Source: Ceraceosorus guamensis (lineage: Eukaryota > Basidiomycota > Exobasidiomycetes > Ceraceosorales > Ceraceosoraceae). From it: DNA of 64,000 nucleotides. A program made the translations under genes and the position numbers. Positions 1 through 9,087 of the stretch are shown piece by piece. The stretch spans positions 315,556-379,555 of the forward strand of contig NW_020290007.1 in the NCBI RefSeq assembly GCF_003144195.1. The letters run 5' to 3'. The notes under the pieces are model-generated. The model saw only the letters and a program-made list of their open reading frames with translations, did not search any database and was not told the origin of the DNA. How positions within the stretch are numbered: the stretch's first letter is position 1; each line of letters begins with the position of its first letter.

Positions 1-393
1 GCTGCTTTCCTCTCCATTCATCTCATCGTGCATCGTTACCCTCCCTAAACTTGCCCTTAACGCAGCCTCCCCCTCTCCGAATCGTTCGTTTCCAAAATCC
101 CTTTTGCATCCGGCAGTGCTAAGCACAGGCAAGCTTGTTTCACATCAGCGCCCAGCCCTCGGCGCTCGCTTACCTGCAGCTTTCCACCAATCCTTTCCTT
201 CCTTGGCTCCGCCAAAGGCTCGCCCGCTTCCGTCCTGCGTACTCGCAAGTCTGTCGCTCTATATCCACCTCATCGGTACATATATACTCTCGACTGATCC
301 CCGTGTCCGTAGTCGCCGCGTTGTTAGCATTGCTACTACCACCCTCGTCCCTTCTGCTTCTCTGACTCGCACAGGCAAACCCTAGCTTGCGCG
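1..393. other. 5' flank of the MFS transporter gene
   Basis: Pyrimidine-rich upstream DNA with no convincing reading frame. A TA-rich stretch (tacatatatac) lies near 278-288, about 110 bases before the ATG at 394, and could be part of the core promoter. The window begins inside this region, so the neighbour to the left is not visible. Confidence 0.5.
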
Positions 394-3220
394 ATGTCGT
401 ACCCATCTTCTTCCCGCCGTGGGCCGGCTGGTCCTCAACACCTCAGCGTCCGCGACCCGCGGGCACAACCTCGCTCATTCACACCATCCGACGATCCGTA
501 CGGGTTCGACTCTCCAATTCCACCAGAGGACGGTGCGCATACACCCATTCGTCACGATGGCTCCCACGCGCCCAATGGATATGCTACACCTAATTCTGGC
601 GTGTCCGAAGACTTCAATGTCGATGATCCCGCGCCCACACCATACACTCCCTACAACCTGAATAACACTCGAGCTCGCAACTCAAATGCTACGCTCGTAT
701 CCACTGCGAGTCAGGACTTCTTTGGCATGGAGACCGCCATGCAGGAGCACCCGGACCGCAGGCCGAACTCCAGAAATGCAGGCCGGGATTCGCGGCTGGG
801 ACGCTTCGGCGGAGTGTTCTCACCGACTGCTGCGATGTGGGAAGCCGGCGCGAATCGCGACCGGTACAATCGACTCAGTCGGCAACTCAACTCAGCGATC
901 TCGCACGCGCCAGCGATCCCCAATGTTCGTCTCAACACCCTGGACAAGGTGTCCGAAGAGAAGCGCATCGCTGATCCCGAGACGGAGCAGAAGAAGAAGC
1001 CTCTGCGAACCAAGAAAACGAAGCGTTTCTGGCTCATCTTCGCCGCGCTGATGGGCGTGACTTGCTTGACTGGTGAGCTTTTAAGATGCTGCATGACATG
1101 CGCTCGACGTAGTGCACGCGTGTTGACCGTGTGTTGACCGTGAATTCACCCTTCTCCGCTCAGCTATCGACATGTCCATCATCAGTACTTCCTTGCCAAC
1201 CATCGTCGCGCAGCTTCCACAGTCCAGAATTCCAGCAACTTGGATCACGTCTGCTTTCTTGTTGACAACGACCGCATTTCAACCGTTCATGGGTGGCCTC
1301 GCAGATGTCGTCGGTCGCAGAAACTCTCTCGTCACTGCAGTGGTGCTCTTCCTGGTCGGATCTCTCATTTGCGCTCTCGCCAAGGATATGCTTACGCTCG
1401 TCGCGGGCCGTGGCGTTCAAGGTGTTGGCGGTGGTGGTGTTCAGGCAATCGCAGAAATCGTTCTCTCCGACTTGACCACCCTTCGAGAACGTGGCCTGTA
1501 CGTTGGTCTAATTTCGCTCGTTTTCGCCGTCTCGACCTTTATCGCTCCAGTCCTCGGAGGTGTCTTCTCCGAGACCGACTGGCGATGGATCTTCTGGATG
1601 AATCTGCCTCTTGGTGGAGTGGTACTAGCTATGATCATCCCGACAATGAAGTTGCACACACCTCCGATGCCTTGGAAAGAGAAGCTCCACCGTATGGACA
1701 TCCCTGCCAACTTGGTACTCTTTGGCTCGGTCATTGCACTTCTCATCGCCATCACGGAAGGTGGAGTTGAGCATCCTTGGGGCTCGGCTAGGATTATCGG
1801 ACCTCTTGTTGCCGGTAGCGTTGGTATCGCAATCTGGCTCGCTCTGGAGTTCATTCCCAACCGTTTCGCTCCAGATCCCGTCCTGCCTCTGCGTCTATTC
1901 ACCAACATCACCGCTGGAACTTGCTTCTTCATGACGTTCATCCACGGCATTGTGACTTACGGTGCTACGTACATCCTGCCAGTCTACTTCCAGTCCATTA
2001 AGGGTGCCAATCCTCTTCGGTCAGCCATCGATATCTTCCCATCAACTGCTCCAGGACCGATTGCTGCCATCATCGCTGGTATCGTGATGGCTGTGACGGG
2101 CAAGTACAAAATCCAGATCGCCTTCTGGTGGGCCACCATCCTCCTTGGTGTCGGGCTTATCCTCCATTGGGACGTCGACACTCCCGTCTACGAGTGGGTC
2201 ATTATTCAGCTGGTTCCCGGCTTCGGTGTTGGCGCCCTTTACGCTCTCACTCTACCGCCAATCCAGTCGTCCTTGCCCGTGGTCGAGTTAGCACATGCGA
2301 CCGCTACATTTGCATTCTGCCGCAGTCTCGGATCCGTCTTTGGAATCGCGTTCACGACCACTATCTTTGTGGCGCAGGTCGATCCGAAGCTCGCTGCCAT
2401 TCCAGGTGCAGCTGAAGCAGGTCTCCGAGGTAGCACCGCCCTTGGGTTCGCGACGGAGCTGCATCGCCTCCCCGCTGAGCTGCAGCCACCAGTGATCGAC
2501 GCTTTCATGTCCGCCCTTCGCTCGGCCTTCTTGCTCCTCGTGCCGTGTGCGGCCATCGGCCTCATTGCTTCGTTCTTCGTCAAGGAATTACCGCTTCCAG
2601 ACTTCAACGAGTCGGACTATGGTATCAATGATGGCACCAACCCAAACGCAGTCTTGGCCAACGCGGAGGTCGCTCATCAAGCCGAAGAGGGCCTTGTCAC
2701 GGTCGAAAAGATGCCCAAAGCACCTGAGCGCTCGCTTACCAAGGGTTCGCAGCCGCCACCTTCGGACAGCCCGTACAGCCCTTACAGCTCCAGCGGCAAG
2801 TTCGGTAGAAGCCCCTCGTTCGATCACGGTAGCAGCTCCTCTCCTGATACCAGCTCGCCTACCGGGTATCCTAAAAGCACGGAGCGACGCATGTCTACGA
2901 GCGAAGCATACAAGAAAGCTCAAGCGGCTCTGGCCCACGCTCAGCCGCCAAAGCCTCGTCACGTTCGTCGTCGTTCCAGCAGACTGAGTCTGTACGGTGA
3001 CGATGAGAACGAAAAGGAAGCGCATCACGCCCTTGCAAGCTTGCGCGACGTGGACCGCGCTCGCAAAGAAGCTGCGCGTCAAAGCGTTAGGAACCCAGAT
3101 GGCACTTGGCTTGGCACTGTGCAAAATGACCCTGCCGGCACCGGGGCTGCTGGTTTCGGGGACTTCGACTATGGCGTTGATGACGACGACGACTATGACT
3201 GGCGGCAGGGTCGCCGCTAA
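394..3220 (+). CDS. MFS multidrug-type transporter (DHA2/14-TMS like)
   Basis: Two exons: 394-1072 and 1164-3220 (intron 1073-1163, GTGAGC...CAG), giving 911 residues. The first ~215 residues are a polar, probably disordered cytosolic head. The membrane part starts just before the intron and continues with TAIDMSIISTSLPTI, the family's motif in the first helix, then GRRNSL and many hydrophobic helices to about residue 690. The last ~200 residues are a Ser/Pro/Lys-rich cytosolic tail ending in an acidic run (DDDDDYDW). The fold indicates a proton-coupled exporter at the plasma or vacuolar membrane; the substrate cannot be read from sequence. The long head and tail are larger than in most drug:H+ antiporters and carry many Ser/Thr that could be phosphorylated. 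The intron joint restores the conserved TA-ID motif, so the model is firm. Confidence 0.9.
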
Positions 3221-3835
3221 AAGGTTTACAAGTCATTCGTTCGAGTCGGGTGCTCACATTCAAGGGTCGAGCACTCTCGCGTCACGTGTCCTCATTGTCT
3301 CGAAGCATCATCACACCACTCACCATCTTTTGACCTGCTGACACACTCGAAATCACACAAAGACCCAGTGTCCCAACTTTCACTTCGCCCCCACCAATGC
3401 ACGCAGCCTCAGCGCTCGCAGTGCACACCCCCTAAATCCACGCTCTCTTTGTGAACCTCGCGCTTTGAGTCCGGGTCGTACAGCACAGAACATGCCTGTT
3501 AGCAATTTGAAGCTGTTCCTTTCATCGAGTGATTGCGCGCAGTATTCGATACGCGTTCATCTGTGTCCGTGTATGGCATCTGTGCAGGTGGCCTGCTCGA
3601 TCTGAGCTGATTGGAATCGTTAGGGATCCAGGGGAGCACCATGCAGCATAGAATTGATGTACCTGCTCACCGCCTTGAGTGAGGACAAGTCTGAATGGCG
3701 AATCACGGATGTTACAGAATGTGCGGCCAATATGAAGCCATGATGAGGGTGCAATGAAACGGAAGCGTTCGGAGTAGTGCGATGCAATGCAATTTGTGCG
3801 TGGAACGCGACCTTGCTCATTGCCTGCTGTGTGAC
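3221..3835. other. convergent intergenic spacer
   Basis: This stretch separates two genes whose 3' ends face each other. I see no reading frame with family character, no tRNA-like fold and no repeat. It presumably holds both 3' untranslated regions. Confidence 0.5.
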
Positions 3836-6109
3836 TCAGGAGGTTGGTGGTTCGAACGCGCCAAGATCGTTTAAGTCCTCCTCCCACACATTGCGACTGA
3901 TACTGGCCAACGCTTCTTCCAGAGAGGGGGGTATCCAAAGATCTTCGGGTCTCAGGTTGAGTGCGTGAAGGTTCTCTGCATAGGTGTCATCGCGCTCTGG
4001 TGGTCCGGCTTCGTCTAGTGATGCCTCGCCGCCCCTATTCTCCTTGGAAAGGAAGTACGATTCGACGGTGTCGAGCTCGTCTGGTGCGCTTGCCACGCGG
4101 GTCAGATTTGGATTCGACGAACCAGCTTCGTCTCGTGGCACTCTACGAGGACCACTGGAGGCTGTGGTGCTTGCATCTTGTTCGATCGATGTGCTACCAC
4201 TGTGCTGCATTACACGCAAAGGAGAAAGCAGCGGATTCTGTACGCTCGCCTGAGCCCGAGAAGCTCTATCTTTGCCCTTAGGGATTTGAGGCTCTCCTGG
4301 AGACATGCTAGACCTGGTGCGTGCGTTTTCGCCGCTCGCTTGGTGCTCATGAGCCGCATTGCCGTCCGAAGAAGTGACTGGCTTGTATTTTGTATCGCTG
4401 AGAAGCTTCGCGATCCTCTCTTTCACAATCTTAGCTCCAGACTGGAGGACGTGCTGGTCCACCTTGGTTCTCAATAAACTGTGCAAAATCTGCTCATGTC
4501 GAGCTTGTGCAGCTCGAATATGAGAGTCTAGCAGCGATTTTTCTCGCACCGATGCTTGGCGGCGCAGCTCGGCTTTCTGGGCGTCGTCGAGGTGGCTTTC
4601 CGCTCCATCAAGAATGTCTGTTTGACTGCTTGCGGCGGGAGACAGGGTCGAGGCTGCAGATGCAACAGGCCATTTCGATGGGAGCAGCGAGTGAACAACG
4701 GACGGCTCTGAATGTTGCTGGGCATGGAGAAAGTTGAATAGCTGCGTTGTGGTGACTCTGTGCCGGATGCAGGGCTGCGTGGGCACTACCGCTTGGGAGG
4801 AGCGCCGCGCAGCGGACGTAGTAGTAGCGTCCTCGTTGCCGATTGGCACAATCGAAAGCTGACGATTCGGCCGCGATGCCTCTGCAGCGCCCTTTGAGGC
4901 CACTGGCATCTCGTTGAGAGCAGTCTCACATACGCCCGGTGATGGCTGTGCTGTGCTGGAGTGACTTGTTGGCGCAGCAACACTCTGCATAGCTTCCTCC
5001 GACGCCGAAAGAGGATTTGAGACGCCTTCACTATCATGGTCCTGGTCAGATGGCGATTCGCGTGCGTCAGAGTCTGCCTGAAGAGGGGAGCTTGGTGTCG
5101 AGCTGACTGGAGTACTTTCATCGCAAGCATCTCCCACAAGAGACTCCAGCCGACGTTGTTTCCTTGCTCTGCGGGTTAGACCAGCAGCCCCAGCAGCTGC
5201 CAATCCTCCTCGGGTATTGAGTCGAGCTCTCAAGTGCACTTCCTCATCAAACGTGGTCGGTGAATGATGTGAACCTTTCATGCCCGAATTTGCAGAGTCT
5301 GCTCGTGCCTCGGTGCGTGTTGGTGCGAAACGAGCCGGAGGAAGCGCTCGAGCCGGAACAGATACGCGTGCGGCCTCCCAGGCCACAGGCTCTGGAGTGG
5401 GACTGGGGCGTTTCCTGTGTTTTCGGCGGGGGACTAAGTCATCGGGATGGGAGGTCTGGGCTGATATGTCCCGGCTGAGAGGTCGAGATCGTGGTCGACC
5501 AGTGGAATTGTCACCGATCGCTCGGGTTGAGATGGAAGATGGTTGAGATCCCAAGGCTACTGTCACGCTCGATCCATTGGATCGCGGAAGGGTGGCACAG
5601 GTCGCTCGAGTGGATGCGCGCACATCTAGCGAGCGCGCTTCGCGTACTGCGCTATCGTGGCCATCACTTTGCACCACTTCGCTATGAACGCTGGCCGTGT
5701 CGGGGAGTCTTGGAGACCTCCTGGGGTCGTCGAGTGGCGTGACTTGGCCACTTCCAGGAGATTGGCTGAGCACTGTGCCGACTCTTTTTGAAGAGCCCCT
5801 GCCAACGGGCAAGGTGATACCAGTGGAGGTGCTTGAGCGTGAGTGGCATGTAGATGCGGGAGGCGAAGGCAATAGTCGCTGCAAATGCTCACGCCGCTGT
5901 GGTTGAGCCCCGCCGCTGTTCAGGACGTCATCGTCCCCTACATCGTCCTCGCTTTCGCTTGTGCCGAAGAGCGGAGCTTCATCTGTCTCCGGATCTTCTG
6001 TGCCGATTGTGGGGATTTGGGCCTCACATTCTTGTGCGGCAAGCTTGTCTGATGCGGAAGCGTGTGGTGCCTGCTGTTGACTTTGCAGCAGATGCCGATC
6101 AACGCTCAT
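3836..6109 (-). CDS. unrecognised Ser-rich protein
   Basis: A single open exon of 757 residues from the ATG at 6109. The frame stays open upstream to about 6202 but has no ATG there, so 6109 is the best start. The N-terminal half is Ser/Thr/Pro/Arg-rich and probably disordered, with an acidic patch near residues 40-60. Around residues 500-580 there is a charged, helical, coiled-coil-like segment (for example AELRRQASVREKSLLDSHIR). The last ~45 residues (from HALNLRPEDLWIPPSLEE to the end) are less biased and look like a small folded or peptide-binding module. I do not recognise the family and assign no function. The extent is well supported by the long open frame and by codon use that looks like coding sequence on this strand. 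Confidence 0.7.
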   Translation of the reverse strand: MSVDRHLLQSQQQAPHASASDKLAAQECEAQIPTIGTEDPETDEAPLFGTSESEDDVGDDDVLNSGGAQPQRREHLQRLLPSPPASTCHSRSSTSTGITLPVGRGSSKRVGTVLSQSPGSGQVTPLDDPRRSPRLPDTASVHSEVVQSDGHDSAVREARSLDVRASTRATCATLPRSNGSSVTVALGSQPSSISTRAIGDNSTGRPRSRPLSRDISAQTSHPDDLVPRRKHRKRPSPTPEPVAWEAARVSVPARALPPARFAPTRTEARADSANSGMKGSHHSPTTFDEEVHLRARLNTRGGLAAAGAAGLTRRARKQRRLESLVGDACDESTPVSSTPSSPLQADSDARESPSDQDHDSEGVSNPLSASEEAMQSVAAPTSHSSTAQPSPGVCETALNEMPVASKGAAEASRPNRQLSIVPIGNEDATTTSAARRSSQAVVPTQPCIRHRVTTTQLFNFLHAQQHSEPSVVHSLLPSKWPVASAASTLSPAASSQTDILDGAESHLDDAQKAELRRQASVREKSLLDSHIRAAQARHEQILHSLLRTKVDQHVLQSGAKIVKERIAKLLSDTKYKPVTSSDGNAAHEHQASGENARTRSSMSPGEPQIPKGKDRASRAQASVQNPLLSPLRVMQHSGSTSIEQDASTTASSGPRRVPRDEAGSSNPNLTRVASAPDELDTVESYFLSKENRGGEASLDEAGPPERDDTYAENLHALNLRPEDLWIPPSLEEALASISRNVWEEDLNDLGAFEPPTS

Positions 6110-7106
6110 CGTGGACAAAGATAGGTCGATGTATGGCCTGTCGGCGGATCTAGCACCGCTAAAGGTGCACACAAAGCATAGTTCAGGCCGATGGGTCGGC
6201 AACCACGAATTTAAGGTGGAGTTCCTAGAGGCCAGCGTCTAATTGTCGCTTTTCCTTCGTTTGCAAAGGTCATGGCGCTTCGTTGTGGATCGGGTGGCGG
6301 CCGCAGCACTGACTGGCGGCGCCCGTGCGACCGAGCGATTGGGGGCAACACAGGGCGGGCCCAACGCTCAGAAGAGAGTGTGAATATGTTTGCAGCATAT
6401 ATGCGCATGTGGTCAAGAGCGTAGGAAGCCAGAGCTGATGATGCTCCAGTGCATGCTCTATGCGCGAAGCATCCACGAAGCCCGCGCCGTCGTAAAACGT
6501 CCGAAGATTGGGGTGGAGGCTTAGTCACGTGGTCAAATAGGCGCATGTCCTTTGTCACGGAGTCTGAATAGCAGTCGCATGAGTTGCAGCCGGGCGCGCT
6601 GAAAAGCATGGCTGCTACACGATCTTGAATTCGTGAGTCTAAGTGATGCCTTGCCTCAGCTCATAGACGGCCACTCATAACGTACTCACACCATTTCAAA
6701 GGCCGCATGGCACCCTTTGTCAAGCACAATGGATCGGTGGGCGTCCTTTCGATGAGTGTGATGGCGATCACTGCCTCATCAAGCCTTGAGTTTAGTGTGC
6801 AGAAGCGTGGAGGTATCCAGTCACTTGCTCACACTTGATCCCAAGGTCACGCAGCGATGAGCAAGCGAAGCACGACGAAGCTATCATCCACTGCTAGGCA
6901 TCTCGAACCGTCACTTTCTCTGGAATCCCACTGGAAGTACCATCGATAGAGTGAAAGCGACTTAGCATATAAAGACCTGGGCATGGGTTGCGCTGACGCG
7001 CTGCAGACTGCGTCCAACTTCAATCTCGTGCTAGACCAGTGACACTACCATAGTCCGCACTCCTTCAACAACGTCGATCTCGGTGCGACCATTGAACCTT
7101 GAAGCA
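6110..7106. other. divergent intergenic region (shared promoter)
   Basis: About 1 kb between two genes that start away from each other, so it must hold both promoters. A frame on the minus strand near 6211-6609 is open but has random-looking composition. The only recognisable element is a TATA-like box listed separately. Confidence 0.5.
6968..6973 (+). promoter_or_regulatory. TATA-like box upstream of RRG7
   Basis: The hexamer TATAAA lies 134 bases upstream of the chosen RRG7 start at 7107, a reasonable distance for a fungal core promoter. It is a short motif, so chance occurrence is possible. Confidence 0.3.
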
Positions 7107-8525
7107 ATGCTCGTATCAGGGCTGCTCTCTGTACCGCATGCAGTCAGCAGGAGCTTGGCCAAAACAGTTCCTGCTCGAATACCCTCCTTTGCTCACCTAC
7201 ACACCCAGTCTGGCTCCCTTGCACTGCGGAAGTCACCTGCCCAACCTCACGGCGTGCTCAATCGCAGAAGGACGCTCGTTGCCCTGCCTCGCGCTTCCTT
7301 CAGCTCTGGAATCTACCTCTCTAGTCGAAGCCGCACCCGTCCTCTCTCGACTCTACCGGCGTCATCTCAGTCTCTGGAAACAACTGTCGCACGAGGAACA
7401 GCGTTCGAGAATGCTTCCAAGGAGGTTCTCTATCAACTTTTTGGCATGGACTTGCAGAGAGTTGGGGGCGCTGGAGATGCTGGCGTCGACTTGCAAGGCT
7501 GGTGGTACCTGCCAGACTCCGCTACTGGTCCTCCCGACCCTGCCGCTCTGGCGACGCCCGCAAAGCAAGAAGTCATGTATGCTGAGCATGTCAAGGATGT
7601 GAACCACCCATGCAACGGCTTTTATGACTCGCCCGAACACTTTGCTCAGACAGTCAGGGGTCGTGTCAGCAAAATCATGCAGTGCTTTCCAAAGCCATTT
7701 CAAGGAACCTATTCAGAGGCCGTTGAGGCATCAGTATCACCTATGACGACCACAAAATTCGCCTGCGCAACCTACGGTGCCGGTGAGGACGAAAGAAACG
7801 AGATATACGAGCTTTACAGGGGTGTATGGCAGCTGCGATGGCTGGATCAGATCAGCAGTGACACAGCAGCACGCCATGAAACAGGCAACAGAGAACACGA
7901 CTCGCATGCGCCTGATGCTCTTGCCCATCGACTTCGGGTCGTGGCTCAGTGCAAAGCGGAATCAAAGCCACTGGGTCCTGTCAAGCTGCGCGAGCTTGAA
8001 GGCACACTCGGTCGCATAAGTCAGAATGCCAAAACTTCCGTTGCCCACTCAATCTCTTCTGAAGCGGCACCCGTGGGTGTTCTAATCTCTCTAGAAGGCT
8101 TCAGCAAGCAGACGATTAACCAGACGATGACCAGCTCCTTTCCCATTTTGCTCCTTCATCTCCAGCGCGGCATGGCTTCCTCGACCAGCTCCAGTCCCAC
8201 AAACAGCCGGAGTCCGAGTTCGAACTTAGGTGCGAGAGGAATCGCTCAAGCTACTTCGTCATTGCGAGCGTCTGTCGAAGAGCTGCGCAACGCCAGCATG
8301 AGTTCCATAATGATGAATCAAGCTCTGTCCGGAAGCAAGGGCCCCTTGGGTGGACGACTCGAAGTTCGCTGGACACATCGCTTTCCAAGCAATTCCTCGC
8401 CCAGCTCAGTGCGGGGCGAATTGGCCTCGCCACCACTACCCACTGGCTCGACACGTCGTCCGGCTTTGTTTTGGGATGGGAAGCTGCTGGGCAAACGAGG
8501 TCGAGAGCGTCAAGTCGAGCAATAG
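7107..8525 (+). CDS. RRG7: RRG7-like protein required for respiratory growth
   Basis: Single exon of 472 residues. I start at the ATG at 7107; the frame is open further upstream but without ATG. The first ~90 residues are rich in Arg, Ser and Leu and poor in acids, as in a mitochondrial presequence. The core begins at GTAFENASKEVLYQLFGMDL, followed by RVGGAGDAGVDLQGWW and, after an insert of ~130 residues, VVAQCKAESKPL. The pattern E...D...QxK fits a restriction-endonuclease-like (PD-(D/E)xK) fold and matches the Rrg7 family, which yeast needs for respiratory growth. The role is therefore probably mitochondrial, in genome maintenance or expression. The protein is about twice the length of yeast Rrg7 because of the N-terminal extension, the insert between the catalytic motifs and a low-complexity segment. 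Confidence 0.8.
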   Translation: MLVSGLLSVPHAVSRSLAKTVPARIPSFAHLHTQSGSLALRKSPAQPHGVLNRRRTLVALPRASFSSGIYLSSRSRTRPLSTLPASSQSLETTVARGTAFENASKEVLYQLFGMDLQRVGGAGDAGVDLQGWWYLPDSATGPPDPAALATPAKQEVMYAEHVKDVNHPCNGFYDSPEHFAQTVRGRVSKIMQCFPKPFQGTYSEAVEASVSPMTTTKFACATYGAGEDERNEIYELYRGVWQLRWLDQISSDTAARHETGNREHDSHAPDALAHRLRVVAQCKAESKPLGPVKLRELEGTLGRISQNAKTSVAHSISSEAAPVGVLISLEGFSKQTINQTMTSSFPILLLHLQRGMASSTSSSPTNSRSPSSNLGARGIAQATSSLRASVEELRNASMSSIMMNQALSGSKGPLGGRLEVRWTHRFPSNSSPSSVRGELASPPLPTGSTRRPALFWDGKLLGKRGRERQVEQ

Positions 8526-8550
8526 CTCTCTCTCTCTCTCTCTCTCTCTC
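8526..8550 (+). repeat. (CT)12 microsatellite
   Basis: An uninterrupted CT dinucleotide run begins at the base after the RRG7 stop codon (8523-8525), so it lies at the very start of the 3' untranslated region. Confidence 0.95.
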
Positions 8551-9087
8551 ATCAATACACACTCTCTTTCAAGAATTTTGCGCGCTTGCTCCGTCCCTTT
8601 CTTTCTGGCTTTGCTTGCAACGCTGCCTGCACGATTTCTGCGATATTCACGGCGGTCGGAACTTGTACCTTCTGACTGCTATAACCGCTGCTTGTCACCT
8701 GAGCAATCCTATGTGTTGGTTTGAAAAGTGTGCGCGCACCGGCTGAGCCTGACGTGCCTCAATCAGCTCAGCACCGCAACATCCAAACGTACTGCGCCTT
8801 CAGTGCAATCGACAGGTCAAAGCGCTCGCTGTCAAGCAACTTCACATCGGACGAACAGCCATGGAGGCGTGAAGATTGGATATGATTGCAGATCCGAGGG
8901 CATCGTGACACGAATGCAAATAGTGTGAATCACGGTCGAGCAAAGTGCGGGCACAAGCATTGGTCGTGAAGATTGAGATCTAGGGGCACGGTGACGTGGG
9001 AGCAACGAGCTGGAGTATTTTGAAATGGGTAGAGGAGAGCATTGAGGGAATTCAAGTCGCTCCGTAAACCCAATCTCATGAGTGCCT
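8551..9087. other. convergent intergenic spacer
   Basis: 3' flanks of RRG7 and the sulfate permease. Nothing else is recognisable. Confidence 0.5.

Noticed and set aside
3845-3860. Another B-box-like word (ggttcgaac)
   Set aside because: It is the end of a coding region on the minus strand; no tRNA fold.
6211-6609. Minus-strand open frame of 132 codons in the divergent promoter
   Set aside because: Random composition inside what must be promoter DNA for two genes.
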